From a virus, in the IMG/VR virus record IMGVR_UViG_3300047554_000447, positions 1 through 64,000 of that record: a stretch of DNA of 64,000 nt; one strand, given 5' to 3'. How positions within the stretch are numbered: position 1 is the stretch's first letter; each line of letters begins with the position of its first letter. Below are positions 46,877 to 56,446 of the stretch, piece by piece. The position numbers and the translations under genes are program-made. The notes under the pieces are model-generated. The model was not told the origin of the DNA. It made no database searches and saw nothing but the letters and a program-made list of their open reading frames with translations.

Positions 46877-48478
46877 ATGACAGTACTAACATTTCCAAGT
46901 AATCCAACAGAGGGTCAGATATATGATGCTCCAAATGGAATACAATACGTCTACGATGGCGTTAAGTGGGCAGGAGAAACCACAACTTCTTCGTCTGTAG
47001 CAGTTACAGGTGCCACGCAAGATCGCGTTGCTCCTATGTTTGTTAACGGTAACAACAATGGAATTACTTTTACATACGATGACGTTACAAACACAATGAC
47101 TGCAACTGTTACTTCAACAGTTGGAGATACATTATCAAATAACAGTCACGAGTTTACTTTAGAAAGTGACGGTACTCTAACATTAGACGGCGAACCGTTT
47201 GCTATTCCGGACGTTAGTAACTTTATCACAAGTTCGGCATTAACTGGCTATGCAACAGAAAATTATGTAACTACTAGAGGATACATTACTAGCAACGGAT
47301 TGCCAAGTCAAACAAATAATAGTGGAAAATATCTAACCACCGACGGAACGACTTTAAGTTGGGGTACTGTTGCTAGTGGAACTACTGATAGTTTAACTAA
47401 CGGTTCTAATCAAGTTGTACTTGAAGCAGACGGTAGTATCACATTCCCAACACTGACAACTACTAACTGGAACGACAACGAAAACGATGTAAGTGGCCCT
47501 ACACTAAAATTAGGTAACGATCCTACAAGTCAAGTTGTTATTACAGGACCTACACCTAACAGCGATAATGCTAGTGCCCAACGATTAGTCATACAAGGCC
47601 AACAGGGCTATGGCGGTGAAAACAATACCAAAGGCGAAGGTGGCGACGTTTATATCTGGGCAGGGTCAGGCGGCGATGGCGGAGCTATTGATCCGCGAGG
47701 CAATGGCGGTGACGTTAAACTTCGTGGCGGACTAGGTGGTAACGAGGGTGGATACATTCGCATAGAATCAGGTGATGCTCAAGCAGACAGTGGCTACGGT
47801 GGATTCCTAGATCTCAACGCAGGCAATGCTGGTGCTACAGGCGGCACTGGTGGCAATGTTAATATTAATGCTGGCGGCGGCAACGCACTCGGCGGTAATG
47901 TTAATATTAATGCCGGTCAAGGAGATACTAACACTGGCGGTACCATCAACATCAGTGGTGGCTACGGTAGTGTTACTGGTGGCAATGTTGAAATCGTTGC
48001 AGGCGGTGGCACAACTTCAGGTAATGTTTCTGTATCCACAGGTAACGGTGGCTGGGTATTTAAGCAGGATGGCTCATTTAGCCTTAACTACGATGAAGTA
48101 CACATTGCCACTAACAACTGGGGCATAGGAGTAGGCGGCGGAACTGGAGCAACTGGCGTAGTTTATACGGCTAAGAATTCAGATCTTTCCAGCATTAGAG
48201 TTCATGCTACTATTGAAGGTGATGAAGACGGTGATGCTACTGGATTTCACATACAGGCCTGTGACATGATGATTGTTAGAAGAATATCAAATACTAATGT
48301 TAATACTGTTGACTCTGTGGTATACGGTGTTATCTACACTGGCGCAGGTCCGTTGGCCTCATTAGACGCACAATGGAACAGTGTATCAAATAAGATTGAA
48401 ATTACAGCAACCCCAACTAGCACAACCAACAATGTGTATGTAAAAATATATGCTACAGAAGTAGCCCGTGGCGATTAA
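46877..48478 (+). CDS. Fibre protein with glycine-rich repeat domain, 533 residues
   Basis: The N-terminus (F-P-S-N-P-T-E-G-Q-I-Y-D-A-P-N-G-I-Q-Y-V-Y-D-G) is a small module seen in phage fibre proteins. Residues about 240-390 are a dense run of G-G-N-V-x-I-x-A-G-x-G type repeats, with N-V-N-I-N-A-G occurring twice in succession, suggesting a stacked glycine-rich or polyglycine-II-like adhesin as in some T4-like receptor-binding tips, or a beta-roll. W-V-F-K-Q-D-G-S-F-S-L and a beta-rich tip follow. It may bind the host receptor. Confidence 0.78.
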   Translation: MTVLTFPSNPTEGQIYDAPNGIQYVYDGVKWAGETTTSSSVAVTGATQDRVAPMFVNGNNNGITFTYDDVTNTMTATVTSTVGDTLSNNSHEFTLESDGTLTLDGEPFAIPDVSNFITSSALTGYATENYVTTRGYITSNGLPSQTNNSGKYLTTDGTTLSWGTVASGTTDSLTNGSNQVVLEADGSITFPTLTTTNWNDNENDVSGPTLKLGNDPTSQVVITGPTPNSDNASAQRLVIQGQQGYGGENNTKGEGGDVYIWAGSGGDGGAIDPRGNGGDVKLRGGLGGNEGGYIRIESGDAQADSGYGGFLDLNAGNAGATGGTGGNVNINAGGGNALGGNVNINAGQGDTNTGGTINISGGYGSVTGGNVEIVAGGGTTSGNVSVSTGNGGWVFKQDGSFSLNYDEVHIATNNWGIGVGGGTGATGVVYTAKNSDLSSIRVHATIEGDEDGDATGFHIQACDMMIVRRISNTNVNTVDSVVYGVIYTGAGPLASLDAQWNSVSNKIEITATPTSTTNNVYVKIYATEVARGD

Positions 48479-48493
48479 AAGGAATAATATAAC

Positions 48494-51400
48494 ATGGCAA
48501 AGAAAGCATTTGAAATTCAAAGTAGCGACCTAAAGTTAGGTGGTGTTAATCTACAAGCAGGTACAACTGGTGTTGTTATTCCTGGAGTTACACAAGCAAC
48601 AAACTATCGTGTAGAAGAAGTTAATGACAACGGTGACCAAACTACAACATTTACTAGTGCTCCTATTGTTATTGACTATGTAACATACTTAGATTATGAT
48701 AACAACGGAACATCAACAGGTAGAGCAGAATATATTGTAGAAGAACTAGATGACGATGGGTATATTGACGAAATTGAGGTAACTGATCAAGGATCATATA
48801 CAAGCCAAGAACTCTACAATGAAGGTAATGATTTATATGCCTACACTGGTTTAGAAAGTAATCCGTTTACATCATTTGTTGGTTCAGATTGGACACAGAT
48901 TCCTTTCCGTCCTAAGATGCGAGCCGGTGAAGTTGAAAACATTGGCGGAGGAGGCATTGGTGACCTAAGTATTGGTGACAACGATGAATCTATTCTGTCA
49001 GACAATGGCGATACCTTTGTTAACTTTAACGGCTTTGATGGCAAACTTGTTATTGGAACGAACGCAGATAAAAACCTGATAGTTAGTTTGAATGAAAACA
49101 ATACATCCAAAGAATGGGAATTTGGCACAGACGGTAGTCTAACATTCCCAGATGGAACGGTTCAAACAACCGCCTACACTGGACAAACTAGTAGTACAGG
49201 TCTGCAATATCGTGGATTCTACGCTAGCCTAAACCAAGTATCTGAACAGGACGAAGATCCATCTATCAATCAGATTGTGTTAAGTCGCAGTAGCAGTATG
49301 GTAGGTAGCAACACCGATACAGATACCGGCAACGAAGGGTTTACTGTTTCAGGGTTGAGCGGTAGCAACATAGTAGCAACTATTAATCTCTACGGTGCTG
49401 ACCCAGACAACTATATAGACAGCAGTGACATTGTATCTTTTATCACAGAATATGTTGACAGAGTTCTGTACAATGGTAATACCGTTCGCACATCAGTGTC
49501 CAGCATACAATCAGCGTTTAACAGCAATCAAACAGCACTGATTAACAGCTTGCCCGACAACACTCTAAAAGAGGAAGTAAACTTTCGCGGTATACAAAGC
49601 GTATTTGACACTACCGAATTTACCAACACTGGTTCTGGTACTGGGGCTGTGTTTTTCTTTGCTGGTGATCCCGAGTATGGTAACACCTTAACTTATGATA
49701 ATCAACTCCAGAGTAAAATAGTTGTTATTCCAGGATCAGGTTATCAAGTAAATGATGTAATCACTGTACCGGGCACAACCTTGGGAGGTGCTACACCAAG
49801 CGATGATATGAGCATCACGGTATCGGTCATTAACGGATCGGGAGGTATTGTAGAATTTACAATATCAGGGCAGATGACTGCTGAAAACTATTCCAACTGC
49901 TATGTCAAGCACTATATCGAAGCTGGTGCCGATGACGCCTATGACCAGGGTAACTTTATTGGCACCAACCTCAATCGTTGTGTGTTTACAGCTAGTTCTA
50001 CTAATCAAAATGAGCTAGTGGTCAGTAGTGTGGATTCAGGTAGTTTAGCACCATTCATGGTAATCAACCAGTCCGATGCCCCCGGTGACTGGCCTATGAT
50101 TCTATGGCAAAAGAGCGGTACCCCTGGCGGAGTGGGAACTTATATCACAGGTGGATATGATAGTTTAGAAGCCGGTCAATCATCAAAGACCTATACAGCC
50201 TATGGTCTATACTACGGTATCAACGAAGTAGTTTCCGGATCAGACACTGATTGGGGCACAGATAGTAGCTATGGCAGTATGGTCAACAACTCAGTGGGCA
50301 TATTCTCTACCGTGGCTGTAAACTGCAATATATCCAGCTTTGTGTATCGTGGTGAATTTGGTGCGGATGATGATGGTGTTAAAACACTAACATCTCAGCT
50401 GGCCCTAGGTGGCGTATCAGATATTGGAGATGGTAGTGTATATCAAGTAGCTAATGGTAATCTAATAGCCGCCTATAATAATACCCTAACTGACGGTAGA
50501 CCAACTTGGTTGTCTATCACTCCAAGAAGCCCAGATCGTGAAACACTGGACACACACTATGGCTTTGACAGTAACGGTATGTGGTTTACAGGTGACAATG
50601 AAGATACAGCAGAACAACAGCCAGCATATCCAATACACACCACTGCCAGTTTCCCAGCAGATGCCAAGACAGTGGTAGAATTTGATATCAGTTTAGTCAG
50701 TGGCAACGAAGACTGGGGCGTTTGCGTTTACCCAGCAGATGGCATTCCAGTTTGGTCTTGGCAACCGCATCCATCAAGAATTGCCGCTACGGTTGACACT
50801 GACACTGAGGATGATATTGTAGCACAAGCAGAATTAAACGGCTTAAGTGATAATGCTTCAGGTGCTTTTGTACTACCTGCGGCGATTGACCGAGCAAGAT
50901 TTACCTACGATCCTTTAGCAGAATTAACTACATTTGAATTGTTAAACGCAGATGGGTTGACAACATCTAGATGTCAAGTACCAGGACGCCTTGCTCCAGG
51001 TAAGGAATATAAGATCGGTTTTGACGCAGACTGGGACAACGCAGGTGTTGGAGAGAAGAGTTACTTTACTAACTTGAACATTACTGTAGGTGACACTAGT
51101 GTTACTAAGACCACAGAGTTTACTATCTCTGGTGAAGTTAAGTTACCTAACACCATCAAAGGCTTTGTCAACATGCAGGGTCCTTGGAGTAACAGTGAAA
51201 ACGACACTGAGTTTCAATGTGTAACCACACACGATGGCTTTGCCTATATGGGCGGTGAAACAGATTGGATCGATAATAACAACGGAAGAATAGACAAGTA
51301 CTCATTGACCACAGGTGAACTAGTATGGTCAAAAATAATAGGTGCTGGTCGCAATGCTCAATTCAACATCAGTTGGACAGGTGGTGCTTATACTTTAGAC

Positions 51401-53986
51401 AGCGTTTCGTTCAGCGGCGAAGGATATCGTACAGGCGAACTACTATACATAGCCGGCGACAATTTTACCGGTGGTGACGCTGTAGTAAACCGTGCCACAA
51501 TCACAGTAACAGAAGCAACAACTGACTCTGGCAACATTGTTTCAGCCACTATCGCAGGTACAGCACCTAGTGGTACTGGTACTGTTACAAATATTGGTGA
51601 AAATTTTCCAGACGCAATGGGGTTTCCTATTTCGCTAGAGTATGACGCAGTCAACGACAATCTTGTAGTGTTAAGTTATCAAACAAGTTTGTCAGGTGAT
51701 GCTACTGATATGTACTTAGATCAAGCCACAGTACTTAGACTAGACCCAGCAAGTGGAGATGTTGTTGACAATGTAACGCTAACTGACCAGGGAGATATGT
51801 ACCCTTATGATGTGGCTACACACCCAACAACAGGTGCTGCCGCAGTAGTTGGAGAAAAATTTAACGAGTACATTCAGTTTGGCACACTAACTATGTTGGC
51901 CACAGGCAACGGTTACTTTGACATATTGAAATCTAATCTAGACGAAGAACACTGGCCAGGTAATCTAATACCAAGTGAACCTGTGGGCAATTTCTTGATT
52001 ACTGGAACAGGTATTACTGGAACAGCAAGCATTAGTACAGTTAACTACTATCCAGGTATAGCCTGTACACCACGACAAGGATCAGGTGCTGTATTTGATG
52101 TCATAGCTAATGATGGTGATCCTGGCATTTATTCTGTTACTGTAACTAATGGCGGTTCTAACTATCTTGTTGGACATAAGATTAAGATTTTAGGAAGTCA
52201 ACTAGGCGGCACAGATGTTACTAACGATTTAATTCTTACAGTGACTGCGATTAATCCAGCAGTTACAGTAAGTGTAAGTGGAACCGCAGATGGCGGAGCA
52301 CAAACAACCTATACTGGAGTTAGTGGATCTAACTACCAGGTAGGCAGCGGATTGGTTTTAGATATTAATGTTGACACAATATCTGGCTCAATAACAACTA
52401 ATATCATGACTGCGGGTTCCAACTATGTAAGCGGCGATGTGGCTATCATTGATGGTGCAACCTATGCCAACGGTGTTACAACAACAGACGATACTGAAGT
52501 AACAGTTGTTGGCGTAGGCGGTAGCGGTGATGTAACCAGTGTTGCTACAAGTAACACTCCTCCAACTGATGCTGTTAGAATCCGTGTTGACGGCATTGAC
52601 TTTACCACAGTTGGCGGTTCTTGGTCAATGAAACTGAACCTACAAGGTGAAGCCTTTGTATGGACCCCAGACTGGAACAAAGCCATTGGCGGCGGCGTCA
52701 ACGATCTATTCCAAGCAGTTGTTTACAGCAAGAACGGTGATAGTATATACGCTGTAGGTAATGGATATTATGAAGTTGGTTATAGTCAAAGTCTAGTGGT
52801 CAAGTTTGCCACTAGCGATGGTACTATTGACTTTAGCAAGTATCTTAACAGTGATGAAGTAGATGCCTATGCTACTGGTGTAGCCACAATAGGCACTAGC
52901 GACATTGTAGTTTCTGGTTATGAATATGTTGTTAGTCTTTCTAGACCTCAACAATTTGTTGCTAGAATGACTTCAAGCGGCACAGTTGTTTGGAAGAAAT
53001 TCTACGGTGACGGTAACTGGGGAAATTGGCTGGACGACAACTGTGATGTACAAGTAGACAGTGACGACAATATCTATGTCACACTTGATTTAGGCGATGA
53101 CAATCCTAATTGGTCTAATACTGGATTTACTGTGACTAAACTAGATTCAAATGGTAATCTAATATGGAGTAGATGTCTAAGCGGTAACGACAGTTCCTAC
53201 CTAGGCAACACCAACGGCAATCGCTGGAGCAGTATCCACGGTGATCAGTTAATAGTAGCGGGTTACACCAATGAAACAGACGATAACTACCACAACGGCT
53301 TATGGGCCAGTTTCCCCACAGACGGATTTGCCTACTTAGGTGGAGAAGGTGAGTTTGTTCAAATGGGAGCATTCCGTTTCAGCCAGGGTAGAATAAAAGA
53401 CGGAGAATTAACTACATTCACAGGCGGCAGTTTTACCGCGTCGGAACAGCCGCAAAACATCACAGCCGTTGCTGACCTTAGAGGATATGCTACTAGAGAT
53501 CCTCAGGATTCGTTACCACAACATCTACACAAGATGGTAGATCTTAACCACGGTGGACTAGTGTTTGGTGATGGTACTAAACAGATCACTGCCGCAGATC
53601 AAGTTCCGCAGATTAGAGCAGACAATGACTATTATATTACTGTCAACGACAGTGGCAAGCACATCTACTTTAGAAACAACGGCGGCACTGTTTATATCCC
53701 AGGATGGTGGTCTAAGAGTTTACCTGTAGGATTTACATTTACTATTGTTAACCGTGCAGGCGAGGATTGTTATGTAAGTTTAGAAGATGGCGGACCTATT
53801 ACAACAGGTACAATCCTTGGTGCTGGTAGAAATCTAGAATATCCATCGTGGGGTATTCCAGACAGCGGTACGGGCAGTATGGTAACACTGATCAAAATAG
53901 AAGATGGACACAACTATGATAATGGTAGCCAAGACGGACAAGTTTGGATGATCAGTGGTCCTAGCGACACTTACATCAACGACTAA
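48494..53986 (+). CDS. Very large fibre/adhesin protein, 1830 residues
   Basis: The N-terminal region contains E-W-E-F-G-T-D-G-S-L-T-F-P-D-G-T-V-Q-T-T-A-Y (about 210-230), the fibre module shared with 44114. The middle has T/S/G-rich beta domains and repeats with G-S-G-Y-Q-V-N-D-V-I-T-V and S-G-S-N-Y-Q-V-G-S-G. Residues about 900-1650 read like beta-propeller blades (F-A-Y-M-G-G-E...L-T-T-G-E-L-V-W-S-K; D-S-N-G-N-L-I-W-S-R; D-S-D-D-N-I-Y-V-T) typical of PQQ/SBBP-type repeats. It ends in a compact tip. Probably binds a surface glycan or protein. Confidence 0.8.
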   Translation: MAKKAFEIQSSDLKLGGVNLQAGTTGVVIPGVTQATNYRVEEVNDNGDQTTTFTSAPIVIDYVTYLDYDNNGTSTGRAEYIVEELDDDGYIDEIEVTDQGSYTSQELYNEGNDLYAYTGLESNPFTSFVGSDWTQIPFRPKMRAGEVENIGGGGIGDLSIGDNDESILSDNGDTFVNFNGFDGKLVIGTNADKNLIVSLNENNTSKEWEFGTDGSLTFPDGTVQTTAYTGQTSSTGLQYRGFYASLNQVSEQDEDPSINQIVLSRSSSMVGSNTDTDTGNEGFTVSGLSGSNIVATINLYGADPDNYIDSSDIVSFITEYVDRVLYNGNTVRTSVSSIQSAFNSNQTALINSLPDNTLKEEVNFRGIQSVFDTTEFTNTGSGTGAVFFFAGDPEYGNTLTYDNQLQSKIVVIPGSGYQVNDVITVPGTTLGGATPSDDMSITVSVINGSGGIVEFTISGQMTAENYSNCYVKHYIEAGADDAYDQGNFIGTNLNRCVFTASSTNQNELVVSSVDSGSLAPFMVINQSDAPGDWPMILWQKSGTPGGVGTYITGGYDSLEAGQSSKTYTAYGLYYGINEVVSGSDTDWGTDSSYGSMVNNSVGIFSTVAVNCNISSFVYRGEFGADDDGVKTLTSQLALGGVSDIGDGSVYQVANGNLIAAYNNTLTDGRPTWLSITPRSPDRETLDTHYGFDSNGMWFTGDNEDTAEQQPAYPIHTTASFPADAKTVVEFDISLVSGNEDWGVCVYPADGIPVWSWQPHPSRIAATVDTDTEDDIVAQAELNGLSDNASGAFVLPAAIDRARFTYDPLAELTTFELLNADGLTTSRCQVPGRLAPGKEYKIGFDADWDNAGVGEKSYFTNLNITVGDTSVTKTTEFTISGEVKLPNTIKGFVNMQGPWSNSENDTEFQCVTTHDGFAYMGGETDWIDNNNGRIDKYSLTTGELVWSKIIGAGRNAQFNISWTGGAYTLDSVSFSGEGYRTGELLYIAGDNFTGGDAVVNRATITVTEATTDSGNIVSATIAGTAPSGTGTVTNIGENFPDAMGFPISLEYDAVNDNLVVLSYQTSLSGDATDMYLDQATVLRLDPASGDVVDNVTLTDQGDMYPYDVATHPTTGAAAVVGEKFNEYIQFGTLTMLATGNGYFDILKSNLDEEHWPGNLIPSEPVGNFLITGTGITGTASISTVNYYPGIACTPRQGSGAVFDVIANDGDPGIYSVTVTNGGSNYLVGHKIKILGSQLGGTDVTNDLILTVTAINPAVTVSVSGTADGGAQTTYTGVSGSNYQVGSGLVLDINVDTISGSITTNIMTAGSNYVSGDVAIIDGATYANGVTTTDDTEVTVVGVGGSGDVTSVATSNTPPTDAVRIRVDGIDFTTVGGSWSMKLNLQGEAFVWTPDWNKAIGGGVNDLFQAVVYSKNGDSIYAVGNGYYEVGYSQSLVVKFATSDGTIDFSKYLNSDEVDAYATGVATIGTSDIVVSGYEYVVSLSRPQQFVARMTSSGTVVWKKFYGDGNWGNWLDDNCDVQVDSDDNIYVTLDLGDDNPNWSNTGFTVTKLDSNGNLIWSRCLSGNDSSYLGNTNGNRWSSIHGDQLIVAGYTNETDDNYHNGLWASFPTDGFAYLGGEGEFVQMGAFRFSQGRIKDGELTTFTGGSFTASEQPQNITAVADLRGYATRDPQDSLPQHLHKMVDLNHGGLVFGDGTKQITAADQVPQIRADNDYYITVNDSGKHIYFRNNGGTVYIPGWWSKSLPVGFTFTIVNRAGEDCYVSLEDGGPITTGTILGAGRNLEYPSWGIPDSGTGSMVTLIKIEDGHNYDNGSQDGQVWMISGPSDTYIND

Positions 53987-53995
53987 GGAACTAGG

Positions 53996-54667
53996 ATGAG
54001 TATTATACAAACATTGATGACGTCTACATTGGGAGGGCCTGTAGCAGACGGAGCAGTTGGAGATTACGTCTGGGACATTACAAACGAATCTTATACCAGA
54101 CCAAGCGGTGGTACTGATCCAGTATTGACATCACTGCTGATGCCAAATAATTCAACTAAAAATGTACACGTCTTTAGTGGAACTAACTATATTTCAACAC
54201 AAGGGCACGGTATTGCTTCGTTTTATTTTAACATATGGTTTTATCCTACCGGCAACCATGTGGGACTAATGACTGAACAAGGCGGTCCTGTTGAAAATAC
54301 TGTTTACTTTTACAATGCTCTTGAAATAGGTCTATCAGGAAATATCAACGCAGGAGTATGGAATGGAGGAAATATCACCTACGTTACTACTACAGAGTCT
54401 GTTACACTAAACGCATGGAATCATTTGTATTTTTATTACAACAACGGTGCTACTGAGATAGGTGTTGCATTAAATGGTAATCCCCCTCACTTAACCAATG
54501 TAACTCGACAAGCCCCGACTACTTCCTACTTCTTATTTGGTGCTCAATGCTCAACCTATATGACAAGTAATGTTAGGTTTGCTGGAAAACTAGGAGATGT
54601 TACGGGCAGTTCCTATATTCCAGGATCTACTTACAACGACACTAAGACTGTTTACGGACTAACTTAA
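53996..54667 (+). CDS. LamG/concanavalin-like tail protein
   Basis: A 223-residue beta-sandwich protein. F-Y-F-N-I-W-F-Y-P-T-G-N...L-E-I-G-L-S-G-N-I-N-A-G and L-N-A-W-N-H-L-Y-F-Y-Y-N-N-G...G-V-A-L-N-G fit a laminin G-like/concanavalin lectin fold (the W-x-H-h-x-h strand and the later A-L-N-G turn). It has ACTAGG as ribosome site, 9 bp after the giant adhesin. It probably binds carbohydrate as an accessory receptor-binding protein. It converges on the QueC-like gene with a 4-bp overlap. Confidence 0.72.
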   Translation: MSIIQTLMTSTLGGPVADGAVGDYVWDITNESYTRPSGGTDPVLTSLLMPNNSTKNVHVFSGTNYISTQGHGIASFYFNIWFYPTGNHVGLMTEQGGPVENTVYFYNALEIGLSGNINAGVWNGGNITYVTTTESVTLNAWNHLYFYYNNGATEIGVALNGNPPHLTNVTRQAPTTSYFLFGAQCSTYMTSNVRFAGKLGDVTGSSYIPGSTYNDTKTVYGLT

Positions 54668-55254
54668 CGAATACCCTGTTCTTTGAGTTTACGACAAGTA
54701 TCGCATCTTCCGCAAGGTGCGATATTTTTTTCTGTGTAGATTGGACGACGGCAGGACCAAAACATATTCTTCAATGTGTCTGGTAGGCTGTCATAAATCT
54801 CACGCTTGGTCATATCCAGTACAGGATAGATTTTACTTACAGGTGTGAACGCGGCCAGTATTTTGTCAGCACGTTTACGGCGTTCTTCAAGTGCGTGATT
54901 ACCATCGTTGGCCTGCATACCCATGGCAACTTTTACTATGTTAGGATTTGCTGAACAGATGTAACCAGCAAAGAAGTTCATAGTATCACTGTCGTATAAA
55001 AAGTTAAGTCCATAAGGTTGTGTACCTATTTCGCTTTCACTGTAGTCAAACTTAAACCCTAGGCGTTTAAGTTCTTTTAGAACCATAGGAACTACAATGC
55101 CTTCAGCACGATCTCTAAGTTCTATATTCTTGTTATGTACGTGATGTATATGGACAGCATAGTCTTTATATTCATCTTCGGTGAGTAACTTGTATATCAT
55201 ACCCAGGCTGTCTAAGCCGCCTGAGTACATGGCTAGGATTGTAGGTTGTTCCAT
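54664..55254 (-). CDS. queC: QueC-like 7-cyano-7-deazaguanine synthase
   Basis: A 196-residue PP-loop ATPase with S-G-G-L-D-S at 11-16 and four C-terminal cysteines, C168, C181, C184 and C187, in the C-x(12)-C-G-x-C-x-x-C arrangement of the QueC zinc site. QueC converts 7-carboxy-7-deazaguanine to preQ0. It is a little shorter than bacterial QueC (about 220-230). Its start lies inside the upstream methyltransferase-like gene (22-bp overlap). With queD at 32488 it supports a phage 7-deazaguanine route, feeding tRNA queuosine or DNA modification. Confidence 0.85.
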   Translation of the reverse strand: MEQPTILAMYSGGLDSLGMIYKLLTEDEYKDYAVHIHHVHNKNIELRDRAEGIVVPMVLKELKRLGFKFDYSESEIGTQPYGLNFLYDSDTMNFFAGYICSANPNIVKVAMGMQANDGNHALEERRKRADKILAAFTPVSKIYPVLDMTKREIYDSLPDTLKNMFWSCRRPIYTEKNIAPCGRCDTCRKLKEQGIR

Positions 55255-55688
55255 ATGTAAAATGTGTAAACTTCGTTAATAGGGTGTTCTTTTGGCTCGG
55301 GTGTTAGATCATTAGCACGGGGGAAGTAACAGGCATACTTTGTGGGCCAGTTAGGATTTAAGAACGCACGGGCTACAAACCTATCACAGTTAGGTAGCAC
55401 AACTTCTAGCAATCTTTTACAGTAATCTTCACCAAATGCTAGAGCACCATCTACTATAATTGTGTCCCAGTGTTCATCTAATGTAAACCAATCACGGTTC
55501 TTAATTTTGGGATTATTGTACTTGGGTTCTAAATCCCAAGCTTCATCTGCTAATGGCAGAAGTAACTGTGTGCTACCTAATAGTAGAACACTTCCAGTAC
55601 AGTAGTGTTCAAATACTGAATAATCGTTGTTATTAGGGGCCGCAGGCCACTTTAGTGTGGTCCAATAAGGATCTGTATGCACATTCAT
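55233..55688 (-). CDS. Methyltransferase-like protein
   Basis: A 151-residue protein with a Rossmann-like outline: S-V-L-L-L-G-S-T-Q-L-L (glycine loop region), A-W-D-L-E-P (end of strand 2), W-D-T-I-I-V-D-G-A-L (strand 4 with acidic residue) and R-F-V-A-R-A-F-L-N-P-N-W. This matches a short class I methyltransferase lacking some elements, and distantly the enzymes at 4298 and 9373. It could methylate a small molecule or be an inactive relative. The ATG lies 5 bp after an exact TATAAATA box. Confidence 0.6.
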   Translation of the reverse strand: MNVHTDPYWTTLKWPAAPNNNDYSVFEHYCTGSVLLLGSTQLLLPLADEAWDLEPKYNNPKIKNRDWFTLDEHWDTIIVDGALAFGEDYCKRLLEVVLPNCDRFVARAFLNPNWPTKYACYFPRANDLTPEPKEHPINEVYTFYIWNNLQS

Positions 55689-55693
55689 ACGGA

Positions 55694-55701
55694 TATTTAT
55701 A
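55694..55701 (-). promoter_or_regulatory. T4-type late promoter TATAAATA (minus), leaderless arrangement
   Basis: Exact TATAAATA on the minus strand, then TCCGT, then ATG 55688. Three bases separate it from the plus-strand box at 55705. Confidence 0.75.
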
Positions 55702-55704
55702 GGG

Positions 55705-55711
55705 TTAAATA
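55705..55711 (+). promoter_or_regulatory. Late-promoter-like box TTAAATA, leaderless arrangement
   Basis: TTAAATA, then CTAG, then ATG 55716 of the desaturase; no ribosome site is present. Confidence 0.6.
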
Positions 55712-55715
55712 CTAG

Positions 55716-56423
55716 ATGATAATATTTTTAATGACACTAGTGCTCACGCACATTACCATTGCCTGTGTTACACTTTATCTGCATCGCAGTCAAGCACACA
55801 GAGCAGTAGAATTTAATCCAGTAGTTGCACACTTTATGCGTTTTTGGCTGTGGCTAACTACAGGAATGGTTACAAAACAATGGGTTGCCATACACCGCAA
55901 ACACCATAGATTTACAGATCAAGAGGGAGATCCGCACAGTCCCTTAGTCTATGGCATCAAGCGTGTGTTCTTCAAAGGTGCCGGACTTTATCATTCCGCT
56001 AGTAAAGATCGCGAAATGGTGGAACAGTACGGTATAGGCACACCTAGTGACTGGATTGAACGGAATTTGTACAGCTCACATAGCCGCCTCGGTATTCTTC
56101 TAATGCTGATCATAGATCTACTGTTCTTTGGACCGTGGGGCTTAATAGTGTGGGCTGTACAAATGCTATGGATTCCGTTTTGGGCGGCTGGAGTAGTAAA
56201 CGGTATCGGACATTGGTGGGGATATCGCAACGGTGAAACTAAAGATGCTAGCCGTAACATCAGTCCTTGGGGCATTATTATTGGTGGTGAAGAATTGCAC
56301 AACAATCATCATCTTGCACCAGCTAGTGCTAAACTAAGTGCAAAACCCTGGGAATTTGATCTAGGATGGTTTTATATACGCACTTTAAGCCTGCTAGGTT
56401 TAGCAAAAGTGCGAACCAGCTAA
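55716..56423 (+). CDS. Membrane fatty-acid desaturase
   Basis: A 235-residue membrane enzyme with all three histidine boxes of acyl desaturases: H23-R-S-Q-A-H28, H60-R-K-H-H64 and H195-N-N-H-H199, between four hydrophobic segments. The spacing fits the delta-9 (stearoyl-CoA/acyl-lipid) desaturase family, though it is shorter than bacterial members of about 300 residues. It would insert a double bond into membrane acyl chains using O2 and an electron donor supplied by the host. It has its own late-type box, apparently leaderless, and lies opposite the methyltransferase/QueC pair. Confidence 0.92.
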   Translation: MIIFLMTLVLTHITIACVTLYLHRSQAHRAVEFNPVVAHFMRFWLWLTTGMVTKQWVAIHRKHHRFTDQEGDPHSPLVYGIKRVFFKGAGLYHSASKDREMVEQYGIGTPSDWIERNLYSSHSRLGILLMLIIDLLFFGPWGLIVWAVQMLWIPFWAAGVVNGIGHWWGYRNGETKDASRNISPWGIIIGGEELHNNHHLAPASAKLSAKPWEFDLGWFYIRTLSLLGLAKVRTS

Positions 56424-56426
56424 ATA
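56420..56426 (+). promoter_or_regulatory. Late-promoter-like box CTAAATA
   Basis: CTAAATA overlaps the desaturase stop, 20 bp before ATG 56447; the leader contains GAGAGCGAG as ribosome site. Confidence 0.5.
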
Positions 56427-56446
56427 TACTATAATGAGAGCGAGAT

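Noticed and set aside
47850-47920. Near-identical short direct repeats as a possible CRISPR or origin
   Set aside because: They are codons of the N-V-N-I-N-A-G protein repeat in a fibre, in frame and without spacers.
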